The notes under the pieces were generated by a model. That model had not been told where the DNA came from. It saw only the letters and a program-made list of their open reading frames with translations, and did not search any database. Below are positions 17,925 through 25,403 of a stretch of 64,000 nucleotides of DNA, one piece after another. The DNA lies in NCBI RefSeq assembly GCF_036227105.1, contig NZ_CP109434.1, positions 6,668,501 through 6,732,500 of the forward strand. The letters are read 5' to 3'. This DNA is from Amycolatopsis sp. NBC_01488 (GTDB taxonomy: Bacteria; Actinomycetota; Actinomycetes; Mycobacteriales; Pseudonocardiaceae). The translations under genes were made by a program, and so were the position numbers. How positions within the stretch are numbered: position 1 is the stretch's first letter; each line of letters begins with the position of its first letter.

Positions 17925-18527
17925 GTGCTTGCGCTGCTCCTCGCCGGGTTCGGGACCGGCCTCTCGCTCATCATCGCCATCGGGTCACAAAACGCCTTCC
18001 TGCTGCAGCAGGGGCTGCGCGGGGGCGCGGTCGCGCCGCTGGTCGTGATCTGCGCGGTGTCCGACTTGGTGCTTATCGGGCTGGGGGTCAGCGGGATCGG
18101 CGCCGTGCTCGAGCGGTGGCCGACGGCGATCGGGGTGATCGCCGTCGGGGGCGGGATCTTCCTGCTCGGCTACGGCGCGCTCGCCGCGCGGCGGGTGTTC
18201 CGGCCCTCGGTGATGACCATCGGCGAAGGACGGACGCCGCTGCGCAAGGCCGTGCTGGCCTGCGTCGCCTTCACCTGGCTCAACCCGCACGTCTACCTCG
18301 ACACCGTGCTGCTGCTCGGCTCGGTCGCGGTCGCTCACGGCGACGGGCGCTGGCTGTTCGGGCTCGGGGCCGGCATCGCCAGCGCCGTCTGGTTCAGCGC
18401 ACTGGGGTTCGGGGCGCGGCGGCTCGCCGGGGTGTTCGCGAAACCCGTCGCCTGGCGGGTGCTCGACGTTCTCATCGCCGTCACGATGACCGGCCTCGGC
18501 GCCACCATGCTCCTGAGCCACCGGTGA
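17925..18527 (+). CDS. LysE/ArgO-family basic amino acid exporter
   Basis: A 200-residue inner-membrane exporter. The frame is open further upstream to a TTG at 17892, but GTG 17925 gives the standard N-terminus (VLALLLAGFGTGLSLIIAIGSQNAFLLQQGLR). About six membrane helices are predicted, and the conserved IGSQNAF and TWLNPHVYLDT motifs of LysE/ArgO are present. It would export arginine or lysine under ArgP control. Convergent with the alkyltransferase gene, with one base between the stops. Confidence 0.92.
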   Translation: MLALLLAGFGTGLSLIIAIGSQNAFLLQQGLRGGAVAPLVVICAVSDLVLIGLGVSGIGAVLERWPTAIGVIAVGGGIFLLGYGALAARRVFRPSVMTIGEGRTPLRKAVLACVAFTWLNPHVYLDTVLLLGSVAVAHGDGRWLFGLGAGIASAVWFSALGFGARRLAGVFAKPVAWRVLDVLIAVTMTGLGATMLLSHR

Positions 18528-18528
18528 T

Positions 18529-19017
18529 TCACCAGAGCTGCCCGCGCTCCGACGCCGGCGGGCGCTCCAGCTCCAGCAGGAACTGCTTGCGCTTCACCCC
18601 GCCCGCGTACCCCGTCAGTTTCCCGTTCTTGCCGACGACCCGGTGGCACGCCACCAGGATGCTCACCGGGTTCCGCCCGACCGCCGCGCCGACCTCGTGC
18701 GGCAGACCGCCGACCGCCTTCGCGAGGTCGCCGTACGTCGCTGTCGAGCCGTAGGGGATCTTCGCGATCTCCGCCCAGACTGCCCGATCGAACTCCGGGC
18801 CGTCGGCCCGCGTCGGCACGTCGAACTCCGTGCGCTGTCCGGCGAAGTACTCCTTCACCTGGCGAACGGCTTCCGGGAACGCCGAGTCGTCGCGCGGGCC
18901 GAACGTGGCCCGGTCCGGCCGGGTCCAGTGGTGCGGGAAGTACAAGCCGGTCACCACGTCGCCGGTGCCGACCAGGGTGAGCTCGCCGATCGGCGAGTCG
19001 GTGATCGTGTGCTTCAT
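18529..19017 (-). CDS. ogt: Methylated-DNA--protein-cysteine methyltransferase (copy 1)
   Basis: A 162-residue suicide DNA-repair protein that transfers alkyl groups from O6-alkylguanine to its own cysteine. The active site is ACHRVVGKNGKLTGYAGG; the residue before the cysteine is alanine where most family members have proline. The wHTH YGSTATYGDLAKAVGGLPHEVGAAVGRNP is intact. It overlaps the upstream small gene by 4 nt (ATGA) and is the third gene of the operon driven by the sigma-type promoter at 20110-20137. Confidence 0.93.
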   Translation of the reverse strand: MKHTITDSPIGELTLVGTGDVVTGLYFPHHWTRPDRATFGPRDDSAFPEAVRQVKEYFAGQRTEFDVPTRADGPEFDRAVWAEIAKIPYGSTATYGDLAKAVGGLPHEVGAAVGRNPVSILVACHRVVGKNGKLTGYAGGVKRKQFLLELERPPASERGQLW

Positions 19018-19394
19018 CGGTCCTCCCAGGTGCTGCCGTCCGGCCGCGCGCCGCGCAGGCCGGGCAGCGGGAATGCTTCGAGTGCCGCTGTGCCGACCGT
19101 CCGATGTGGACGCCACGACGTCGACGTCCGCAGCCGCCGCGCCATGCCGGCCCAGCCGGCCGGGGTGGCGCTGACGACCCAGACGTCCGGGTCCGGCGCC
19201 GCAAACCGCCGGGCTGGGCGCAGCCACGACGCCGCCGTCTCCGGCCACGTCACCGTCGCCAGCACGAGGCCGCCCCACGCCGCGGCGATCCGCTCGCCGT
19301 CGGCTCGCGATACTGGGTCGGCTGCGGTGCCGAGCACGATGTGCCGTGCCCCGCCGATCAAGCCGACGAGTGCTTCGAGCTCCGCGTCGGTCAT
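19014..19394 (-). CDS. Small protein of the alkylation-repair operon, unknown function
   Basis: A 126-residue protein. It starts at ATG 19394 with a 4-nt overlap with the dioxygenase gene and overlaps ogt by 4 nt, so the three genes are translationally coupled. The sequence (IGGARHIVLGTAADPVSRADGERIAAAWGG, then VVSATPAGWAGMARRLR) looks like an isolated Rossmann-type or periplasmic-binding-like half domain without a signal peptide; I recall relatives labelled as ABC-transporter substrate-binding, which the absence of a signal makes doubtful. Its place between two repair genes suggests a role in alkylation repair, which is inference. Confidence 0.7.
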   Translation of the reverse strand: MTDAELEALVGLIGGARHIVLGTAADPVSRADGERIAAAWGGLVLATVTWPETAASWLRPARRFAAPDPDVWVVSATPAGWAGMARRLRTSTSWRPHRTVGTAALEAFPLPGLRGARPDGSTWEDR

Positions 19395-20104
19395 GCCGCG
19401 TCGTGGAAGACCAGGCCCAGGGTGTGCCGGCGGCCCGAACGGACCGCCGAAACGCCGTGGCGCACCGGCGCCGCCGACCAGCCGCGGGCCGAGCGGACCG
19501 GGCGGTCGCGGGTGGTGAACACCAGGCCGCGGCCCTGCGGGACGAGTGTCGCGGTGCCACGGGACTGCGCTCGTGGCCGCTGCTCGACCAGCAGGAACTC
19601 GCCGCCGGTGTGGTCGGTGCCCGGGTCGTTGAGATTGATCACGACCTGCAGCGGGAACACCTTGTCGCCGTAGAGGTCGCGGTGCAGGGCGTTCCACCCG
19701 CCGGTTTCGTAGCGCAGCAGGATCGGGGTCGGCCGCCGCTGCCCGGCGTCGTGGCAGACGGCCAGCCATTCGTCCAAAGTGGACGGCCAGGCCGCCTCAC
19801 GGCCGAGACGGGCGGACCAGTCCCGCGCGATCGGCAGCAGCCGCGGGTAGAGCGCTTGCCGCAGGCGCTCCACGGGTTCCGGGAACGGTGCCGCGAAGTA
19901 GTGGTAGTCGCCGTTGTCCCCGAAGCGGTGGCGCCGCAGGTTGACTGTCGCGCGGAAGTGCTCCGGCTGGTCCCACAGCGCGATGAGCTTCGCGCACTCG
20001 GCAGGGGTCAGCAGCGGCGGCAGGAGTGCGCAGCCGTAGTCGTCGACCTCGGCGGCCACCGCTTCCCAGTCGGCCGCGGCAACGCGCTTTTCGAAAGTGC
20101 TCAT
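19391..20104 (-). CDS. 2-oxoglutarate/Fe(II)-dependent dioxygenase
   Basis: A 237-residue oxygenase. The double-stranded beta-helix motif is HRDLYGDKVFPLQVVINLNDP (metal His and Asp, about 135-155), with the distal His and 2-oxoglutarate-binding Arg probably in RHGVSAVRSGRRHTLG near the C-terminus. It belongs to a COG often described as a proline-hydroxylase-like group; AlkB is a distant relative. The ATG 20104 lies 5 nt after a CGTCTAC promoter element, so the mRNA is probably leaderless and this start is preferred over one 9 codons upstream. Being first in an operon with an alkyltransferase suggests oxidative dealkylation of nucleic acid or protein. Confidence 0.85.
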   Translation of the reverse strand: MSTFEKRVAAADWEAVAAEVDDYGCALLPPLLTPAECAKLIALWDQPEHFRATVNLRRHRFGDNGDYHYFAAPFPEPVERLRQALYPRLLPIARDWSARLGREAAWPSTLDEWLAVCHDAGQRRPTPILLRYETGGWNALHRDLYGDKVFPLQVVINLNDPGTDHTGGEFLLVEQRPRAQSRGTATLVPQGRGLVFTTRDRPVRSARGWSAAPVRHGVSAVRSGRRHTLGLVFHDAA

Positions 20105-20109
20105 ACCCG

Positions 20110-20137
20110 GTAGACGTCCTGGTGGGACCAAACGTGA
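20110..20137 (-). promoter_or_regulatory. ECF-sigma-type promoter of the dioxygenase-ogt operon
   Basis: On the minus strand the sequence is TCACGTT-N14-CGTCTAC, followed by 5 nt (CGGGT) and ATG. It has the same two elements and the same spacing as the promoter of the ECF sigma gene at 21253-21280. The first element would be -35 and the second -10. Confidence 0.75.
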
Positions 20138-20180
20138 GATCGATCCGGCGAGAAGATTTCGCCGGGGTCTCCCCGGAAGC

Positions 20181-20774
20181 TCAGGCCGCTTCCATCGTCA
20201 GCAGGATCCGCTTGGCTTCCTCGCCGCCCGCGTACTGGCCGAACGAACCGTCCGACCGGACCACTCGGTGGCACGGCACCACCACCGGCAGCGGGTTGAG
20301 CGCGCACGCCGTGCCGACCGCGCGGACCGCCTTGGGGCTGCCCGCGGCCGCCGCGACCTGGGCGTAGCTTTCCGTGTGGCCGTAGCCGATCTCGGGCAGG
20401 TGCTCCAGGACCGACAGGCGGAACCCCCGGGCCAGGCGGAAGTCGAGCGGGACGTCGAACGCCCGCCGTCCGCCGGTGAAGTACTCGTCGAGCTGGCGGG
20501 TGACCTGGTCGAGGCGGGACGGCGCGCGGAGGATGCGCGGGCTGATCGCGGCCGCGAGCTCGGCCAGCACCGCGTCGTGGTCCTGGCGGGCGAAGGCCAC
20601 CTTGACCAGCCCCTGCGCGGTCGCGGCCAGGAGCAGGGAGCCGATCGGGGTGTCGAGCGTGCGGTAGGCGACGTCCAGCAGGCCCTCGCGCTCGGCGGCG
20701 GCGGTGAGGCGCTCGTGCATGCGGTCCGGCAGGACCTCGTAGGCCACCGGGAACGACGAGATGACGTCGATCAT
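20181..20774 (-). CDS. ogt: Methylated-DNA--protein-cysteine methyltransferase (copy 2)
   Basis: A 197-residue alkyltransferase with a canonical active site (PCHRVVRSDGSFGQYAGGEEAKR) and wHTH (YGHTESYAQVAAAAGSPKAVRAVGTACALNP). About 35 extra residues precede the catalytic core (PVAYEVLPDRMHERLTAAAE), a feature shared by relatives linked to sigma factors. Its ATG overlaps the sigma gene stop by 4 nt (ATGA), so sigma factor and alkyltransferase are made together. No anti-sigma gene is present; the alkyltransferase may report damage to the sigma factor, which is a hypothesis. Confidence 0.93.
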   Translation of the reverse strand: MIDVISSFPVAYEVLPDRMHERLTAAAEREGLLDVAYRTLDTPIGSLLLAATAQGLVKVAFARQDHDAVLAELAAAISPRILRAPSRLDQVTRQLDEYFTGGRRAFDVPLDFRLARGFRLSVLEHLPEIGYGHTESYAQVAAAAGSPKAVRAVGTACALNPLPVVVPCHRVVRSDGSFGQYAGGEEAKRILLTMEAA

Positions 20775-21247
20775 GAGTGCGCTCCTTCCAGGGGGTAGAC
20801 GGCTCGCAGGGCCTTGACGCCGTCGGCGGCCGCGCGGCGGGCGGCGTCCGCGGTGCCTCCGGTGATCTCCGCGATCTCGCGGTAGGGCAGCCCGGCCAGG
20901 TAGTGATAGGCGACCGCGGCACGCTGCTTGTCCGGCAGCTTCGCCAGCGCGTCCCACAGGTCGCCGTTCCACGGGTCGGCGCGGCCGGGCCGGTCCGGGA
21001 TCTCGCCGACCGGCACCGGGCGGCGTGCCTGCGCGCGGGTGACGTCGACGGCCTTGCGGTGCGCGATCGTGACGAGCCACGCCTGGACGTTCGCCCCGGC
21101 GGGCAGCTCCGGGTACGCCTTGAGGGCGGCGAGAAAGGTCTCCGACCAGGCGTCTTCGGCGTCGGCCGGGCCGAGCACGGCCCGGCAGACCCGGAGGACC
21201 ATCGGCCCGTGCTCGGCCACGATCTGCTCGAACGGTTTCACGGTCAC
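20771..21247 (-). CDS. ECF-type RNA polymerase sigma factor, linked to alkylation repair
   Basis: A 158-residue sigma-70-family factor with region 2 (EQIVAEHGPMVLRVCRAVLGPADAEDAWSETFLAALKAYPEL...VQAWLVTIAHRKAVDVTR) and region 4 (LPDKQRAAVAYHYLAGLPYREIAEITGGTADAARRAAADGVKALR). The start GTG 21247 is chosen because it lies 5 nt after a CGTCTAC -10 element, the same arrangement as in the dioxygenase gene; an ATG 13 codons upstream lies inside the promoter. It probably activates its own gene and the dioxygenase operon. Confidence 0.9.
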   Translation of the reverse strand: MTVKPFEQIVAEHGPMVLRVCRAVLGPADAEDAWSETFLAALKAYPELPAGANVQAWLVTIAHRKAVDVTRAQARRPVPVGEIPDRPGRADPWNGDLWDALAKLPDKQRAAVAYHYLAGLPYREIAEITGGTADAARRAAADGVKALRAVYPLEGAHS

Positions 21248-21252
21248 ACCCT

Positions 21253-21280
21253 GTAGACGCGCGGCGGCACCGGAACGTGA
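21253..21280 (-). promoter_or_regulatory. ECF-sigma-type autoregulatory promoter
   Basis: On the minus strand TCACGTT-N14-CGTCTAC precedes GTG by 5 nt (AGGGT). It matches the promoter at 20110-20137 in both heptamers and exact spacing while the spacer sequences differ, so the match is functional rather than a duplication. It begins just after the stop of the upstream methyltransferase gene. Confidence 0.75.
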
Positions 21281-21282
21281 GG

Positions 21283-22047
21283 TCACGTCCGGGTGGTGCC
21301 CGTGACGACGGTGGCGCCCAGCTCGTCGGCATCGTGCACGCGCGGGATCAGCCCGGCCGCGGTGAAGATCCCGGCCAGGACCGGCGCCTGCCGGTCACTC
21401 GATTCCACCAGCAGGGTCCCGCCCGGCGCGAGCCAGTGCGGCGCGCCCGCGGCGACGCGCCGGGCGAGGTCGAGGCCGTCCGGGCCGCCGTCGAGCGCGA
21501 CGCGGGGTTCGTGCAGGCGTGCCTCCGGCGGCATGGTCGCAACGGCGTCCGAAGGGACGTACGGAACGTTGGCCATGAGGACGTCGACCCGGCCGCGCAG
21601 CGACGACGGCAGCGCGTCGTAGAGGTCGCCCTGGTGGACGTGGGCGTCCGGGAGGTTAACGCGGGCGCAGGCGACGGACGCGGCGTCGACGTCGGCCGCG
21701 TGCAGCTCACGCGGGCGCAGCGCGGCGGCGAACGCCGCACCCAGCGCGCCCGAGCCGCAGCACAGGTCGAGCACCACCGGATCGGGCGGGGCGAGCGAGA
21801 CGGCGACGTCGACCAGGAACTCGGTGCGGTGCCGCGGCACGAACACGCCGGGCCGCACGGAGATCCGCAGGCCGTGGAACTCCGCCCAGCCGAGCAGCTG
21901 CTCCAGCGGCAACCCGGCGACGCGCCGGTCCACCAGTGCGTCGAGTTCGGCGGGGGTCGCGGCGGCGGCGACCAGCAGGTCCGCCTCGTCCTCGGCGAAG
22001 ACGCAGCCCGCCGCGCGCAGGCGCGAGACGACCGGTGAAATGTCCAC
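21283..22047 (-). CDS. Putative protein N5-glutamine methyltransferase (PrmC/HemK-like)
   Basis: A 254-residue S-adenosylmethionine-dependent methyltransferase. The SAM motif is VVLDLCCGSGALGAAFAAAL (about 95-114) and the catalytic NPPY motif is replaced by NVPYVPS (about 160). The N-terminal helical domain (PVVSRLRAAGCVFAEDEADLL...LPLEQLLGWAEF) is as in PrmC. True PrmC methylates release factors; this shorter group with NVPY may act on another protein. The start is GTG 22047. Its last bases abut the sigma promoter. Confidence 0.85.
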   Translation of the reverse strand: MDISPVVSRLRAAGCVFAEDEADLLVAAAATPAELDALVDRRVAGLPLEQLLGWAEFHGLRISVRPGVFVPRHRTEFLVDVAVSLAPPDPVVLDLCCGSGALGAAFAAALRPRELHAADVDAASVACARVNLPDAHVHQGDLYDALPSSLRGRVDVLMANVPYVPSDAVATMPPEARLHEPRVALDGGPDGLDLARRVAAGAPHWLAPGGTLLVESSDRQAPVLAGIFTAAGLIPRVHDADELGATVVTGTTRT

Positions 22048-22054
22048 TGGGGAA

Positions 22055-22564
22055 TCAGGTTACCTGCACCGCATCCCCGACGTTCAGGCCGTCGAAGAAG
22101 GCCGCCGAGTCGGCCTCGGTGAGGTGGACGCAGCCGTGCGACGGCGCGTCGAGCGGCCCGGCGTGGAAGGCGATGCCGCCGGCGGCGAAGAACACCGAGT
22201 TGGGCATGTCGGTGCCGTAGACGCTGCTGGTGTGCTCGCGGTCCTTCCAAACGACGTGGAACGACCCGGCCGGGGTCGCCTGGTCCGGCGGCCCGAACCC
22301 GGCCGGGACCGGGCCGCGCACGACCTTGCCGTCCCGCAGCAGCCAGGCCATCCGGTCCGCCAGGCTCACGCACGCGCCGGTCGTGACGGCGCACGGCGGG
22401 GCCGGTGGTGGCGGTGGCGGCGGTGTCGTCGTCGTGGTCGGCGGGGTGGTGCGGACGAGCGGCGCCGGTTCCGCGATCAGGCTCGGCGTCGTGGTGCGCG
22501 GTGCCGCGCACGACGCCGTGACCAGCGTCAACGCCAGTAGGGCCAGCACTCCGAAGCCGCGCAT
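22055..22564 (-). CDS. L,D-transpeptidase lipoprotein
   Basis: A 169-residue cell-wall enzyme that forms 3-3 peptidoglycan cross-links or attaches proteins. The start ATG 22564 gives a lipoprotein signal with lipobox TASC (Cys about 19), then a Thr/Pro-rich linker (PPTTTTTPPPPPPPAPP), then a YkuD catalytic domain with SHGCVHL (Cys about 144) and the upstream conserved AFHAG. It is shorter than most mycobacterial LDTs and lacks an Ig-like domain. Divergent from copC. Confidence 0.9.
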   Translation of the reverse strand: MRGFGVLALLALTLVTASCAAPRTTTPSLIAEPAPLVRTTPPTTTTTPPPPPPPAPPCAVTTGACVSLADRMAWLLRDGKVVRGPVPAGFGPPDQATPAGSFHVVWKDREHTSSVYGTDMPNSVFFAAGGIAFHAGPLDAPSHGCVHLTEADSAAFFDGLNVGDAVQVT

Positions 22565-22712
22565 CCCGCTTCCCCTCGCCGAAGGTTCTCCCGGTGAGCA
22601 GTACGGGTGAGCGGCCCCGGAGGTTGCGCCGGTCGTGCAAGGTCGAGGACGTCGGCACGCACGCCGCCGGTGGCCACGAAGACGGCACGGGCGGATAGGG
22701 CAGGATGTCCGG

Positions 22713-23246
22713 ATGACCCCGCGTCGTGCGCTCGGAGCCGTTCTCGCCGCCCTCACCGGGCTCGTCGTCCTCGCCGGGCCGGCTTCGGCCCACACCGAGC
22801 TGACCTCCAGCTCGCCCGCCGAAGGCGCCGCCCTCGCCGCCGCGCCGACCGAGGTCCGGCTCACCTTCGCAGAGCCCGTCACGCTGCCGCCGGAGGCCGT
22901 CAAGGTCACCGGCCGCGACGGCACCGCCTGGACGGTCGGCACGCCCACCGTGGCCGGGGCGGTCGTGACCGCGCCGGTGACGCCGTCCGGACCGGCCCAG
23001 GCCTACACGCTGACCTGGAAGGTGATCGCGAAGGACGGCGACAACGTCACCGGCACCCTGCACTTCACCCTCGCGGCCGCGGCGTCGAGCCCGGCGGCCA
23101 CCGCGCGCGAGCAGGCCCCCACCGCCCCGACCGCGGTGGACACCACCGGCATCCCCGGCTGGATCTGGCTCGTCGTCACGGTCGTCGGCCTGCTCGCGGT
23201 GATCGTCGTCGGCCTGCGGCAGCTGCGGGGCCGCGGGAAGGACTGA
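22713..23246 (+). CDS. CopC-family copper-binding protein with C-terminal membrane anchor
   Basis: A 177-residue protein. Sec signal to ASAHTELTSSSPAEGA: cleavage before His gives the N-terminal histidine that CopC uses to bind Cu(II). The CopC beta-barrel follows (VRLTFAEPVTLPPEAVKV; YTLTWKVIAKDGDNVTGTLHFTL with a second candidate ligand His). A Pro/Ala/Thr linker and one C-terminal membrane helix (IWLVVTVVGLLAVIVVGL) with a basic tail follow. The usual CopD or DyP-peroxidase neighbours are absent. Its end is 1 bp from the convergent permease gene. Confidence 0.9.
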   Translation: MTPRRALGAVLAALTGLVVLAGPASAHTELTSSSPAEGAALAAAPTEVRLTFAEPVTLPPEAVKVTGRDGTAWTVGTPTVAGAVVTAPVTPSGPAQAYTLTWKVIAKDGDNVTGTLHFTLAAAASSPAATAREQAPTAPTAVDTTGIPGWIWLVVTVVGLLAVIVVGLRQLRGRGKD

Positions 23247-23247
23247 G

Positions 23248-24621
23248 CTACTCCTGCGGGACCGTCACGACCCACCGCTCGGGCCGGCGCCGCAGGTAGC
23301 CCCACCAGTACAGCGCCGACACCAGCAGCACCCCGGCGGTGATGCCGAGGTCGAGCGCGCTCTGCTCGACCAGGACGTAGGCCAGCGCCGCGACGGCGAG
23401 CACCGGCACCACCGGCCAGGCCGGCATCCGCCAGACGTGCGGCTTCCGGTGCGCCGCCCGGCGCCCCCGCAGCGCGGCGGCCGCGACGCTCAGGTAAAGC
23501 GCGACGACGGCGACCCCGGTGACGCCGCTGAGCGTGTCCACCGGCACGAAGCAGAGGACGGCTTCGGACAGCCCGACCACGAGCGTCGCGACCCACGGCG
23601 CGCCGAACCGCTCGCTCACCACGCTCATCGCGCGGTTCACCGGCGTCGGCCACGCCTGGTCGCGCGCGGACGCGTAGAGCACGCGCGAGTTCTGGATGAC
23701 CATGACGATCACCGCGTTCACGATCGCCGCGGCGATGCACAGGCTGATCGCGACGCCGACCGCGGAATTGCTCCAGCCGGTCACCAGCTCGGTGAGGTCG
23801 ACGCCGGCGAGCGCGGCCGCGTCCGGCACCGCGAGGGTGATCGCGACGACCGGGACGAGGATGACCAGTGCGCTGATCCCGAGCGTCCAGAACACCGTGC
23901 GGGCGACGGTCTTGCGCGGCTCGCGCATCTCCTCGGCGAGGTAGACGGCGGTGCTGAACCCCTGCACGACGAACAGCGCGACGGCGAGCCCGGCGACGAC
24001 CGCGATCAGGCCGATCCCGCTGGTGCCCAGGCTCGGCTTGAGCAGCACGGCCGGGTTCTGCGTGGTGTGGGTGAACCCGAGCAGCGACACGACGAAGATC
24101 GCGACGACCTCGATGACCAGGAAGATCCCGGTGATCCAGGCGTTGGAGCGCAGGTTCAGCAGGCCCATCACGGTGGACGCGAGCATCACGAGCGCTCCGG
24201 CGACCGACGGGTCGACGTCGGCGACGGCGGCCACGTAGTCGGCGACGCCGATCGCGATGATCGGCGGGACCACGAGGATCACGATGAACGACAGCATGAA
24301 CGTCAGCCAGCCGGCGAACCGGTTCGCCACCGTCGTCACCATCGCGTACTCGCCGCCCGCGCTCGGCACCAGCGTGCCGAGTTCGGAGTAGCAGAACGCG
24401 ATCCCGACGCAGAGCAGCACCGCGAGGGCGATGGCGAGCGCGGTGCCGGTGCCGAGGTCGGCGAACAACGGGGGCACGAGAACGAACAGCGACGACGCGG
24501 GCGTCACGCAACTGAGCGTGAGCAGGGTGCCGCCGCCGACGCCGATGGACCGGGTCAGCGCGCGGGTCTGCTTCGCGCCGGTGGTCGCGGCGACGTCGGG
24601 CGGGGCGGGAGTGCGGGGCAT
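23248..24621 (-). CDS. APC-family amino acid permease
   Basis: A 457-residue membrane protein with about 12 helices. The start ATG 24621 is preceded by GGAGG; the longer upstream frame has no such site. APC features: IGVGGGTLLTLSCVTPASSLFVLVPPLF in helix 1 and SELGTLVPSAGGEYAMV in helix 3. It is divergent from an Lrp regulator, and next to that is an omega-aminotransferase, so uptake of an omega-amino acid or polyamine derivative (GABA, beta-alanine, putrescine) is plausible. Confidence 0.9.
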   Translation of the reverse strand: MPRTPAPPDVAATTGAKQTRALTRSIGVGGGTLLTLSCVTPASSLFVLVPPLFADLGTGTALAIALAVLLCVGIAFCYSELGTLVPSAGGEYAMVTTVANRFAGWLTFMLSFIVILVVPPIIAIGVADYVAAVADVDPSVAGALVMLASTVMGLLNLRSNAWITGIFLVIEVVAIFVVSLLGFTHTTQNPAVLLKPSLGTSGIGLIAVVAGLAVALFVVQGFSTAVYLAEEMREPRKTVARTVFWTLGISALVILVPVVAITLAVPDAAALAGVDLTELVTGWSNSAVGVAISLCIAAAIVNAVIVMVIQNSRVLYASARDQAWPTPVNRAMSVVSERFGAPWVATLVVGLSEAVLCFVPVDTLSGVTGVAVVALYLSVAAAALRGRRAAHRKPHVWRMPAWPVVPVLAVAALAYVLVEQSALDLGITAGVLLVSALYWWGYLRRRPERWVVTVPQE

Positions 24622-24692
24622 GGGCGTTCCTCCGGCCTGGGGCAAGGTGCGACGGATGGAACAGCACCGATTCGGTGTTGTCAACGTCACGA

Positions 24693-24741
24693 AGACGACT
24701 GAAATCGTTGCCCTGGACGATCGCAGCCTTCGGATTCAGTC
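24693..24741. promoter_or_regulatory. Candidate Lrp operator upstream of the permease and lrp
   Basis: The 182-bp divergent region contains GACGACTGAAATCG (from 24694) and, on the minus strand, GACTGAATCCGAAGGCT (24741 to 24725). A nearly identical motif, GACTAAATCCGAAGGTT, occurs at 25294-25310 upstream of the aminotransferase gene. Repetition in both intergenic regions of one functional cassette suggests a common Lrp-family site. Confidence 0.55.
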
Positions 24742-24803
24742 ACTCTGCGTGAACAGGGTGCCGCGTTTGCCCCAGGTCGCCCGGGTCGGGGATGATCCGG
24801 GGC

Positions 24804-25286
24804 GTGAGCAGCCAGGACACCCCGAACCGGCCCGCGCCGCCGGTGCTCGACGACATCTCCCGGCAGATCATCGCGCAGCTGCAGGAGGACGGCCGGCGCG
24901 CCTACGCGACGATCGGCAAGGCGGTCGGCCTGTCCGAGGCGGCCGTCCGGCAGCGGGTGCAGCGGCTGTCCGACTCCGGCGTCATCCAGATCGTCGCCGT
25001 GTCGGATCCCTTGCAGGTCGGGCTGTTCCGGCAGGCGATGATCGCGATCACCGTCGAAGGTCCCCTGGAACCGGTGGGCGACGCGCTGGCCGAGATGGAC
25101 GAGATCGCGTACGTGATCCTCTGCGCCGGGCGCTACGACCTGCTCTGCGAGGCCGTCTGCGCCGACGACGAGGCACTGCTCCAGCTGATCTCGACGCGGA
25201 TCCGCGCGCTGCCGGGCGTCCGGCACGCGGAGGCGATGGTGTACCTCAAGCTGCGGAAACAGACCTATCAGTGGGGCTCTCGCTGA
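24804..25286 (+). CDS. Lrp/AsnC-family transcriptional regulator
   Basis: A 160-residue regulator: wHTH (residues about 15-65; LDDISRQIIAQLQEDGRRAYATIGKAVGLSEAAVRQRVQRLSDSGVIQI) and a RAM ligand-sensing domain (about 80-155). The start GTG 24804 is preferred because GATGAT lies 7 nt upstream in a leaderless -10 position; an in-frame ATG at 24792 is the alternative. It lies between the permease and the aminotransferase and probably controls both. Confidence 0.88.
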   Translation: MSSQDTPNRPAPPVLDDISRQIIAQLQEDGRRAYATIGKAVGLSEAAVRQRVQRLSDSGVIQIVAVSDPLQVGLFRQAMIAITVEGPLEPVGDALAEMDEIAYVILCAGRYDLLCEAVCADDEALLQLISTRIRALPGVRHAEAMVYLKLRKQTYQWGSR

Positions 25287-25293
25287 GGGTGAC

Positions 25294-25366
25294 GACTAAA
25301 TCCGAAGGTTCACCGGACAAACTGACCATGGATTAGTTGTCACGATTCGTCTGGACGACTGAATCG
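25294..25366. promoter_or_regulatory. Candidate Lrp operators upstream of the aminotransferase
   Basis: GACTAAATCCGAAGGTT (25294-25310) and GGACGACTGAATCG (from 25353) match the motifs found upstream of lrp. The segment GATTAGTTGTCACGATTCG between them carries further AATC/GATT half-sites in the opposite orientation. The arrangement of repeated half-sites is typical of Lrp wrapping. Confidence 0.55.
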
Positions 25367-25403
25367 CTTGCGCAGCGGGTCCGGCGCATGCGATAACCGA
25401 GAC

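Noticed and set aside
21248..21286. Upstream ATG (21286) as start of the ECF sigma gene
   Set aside because: The added codons lie within the CGTCTAC promoter element and have no ribosome site.
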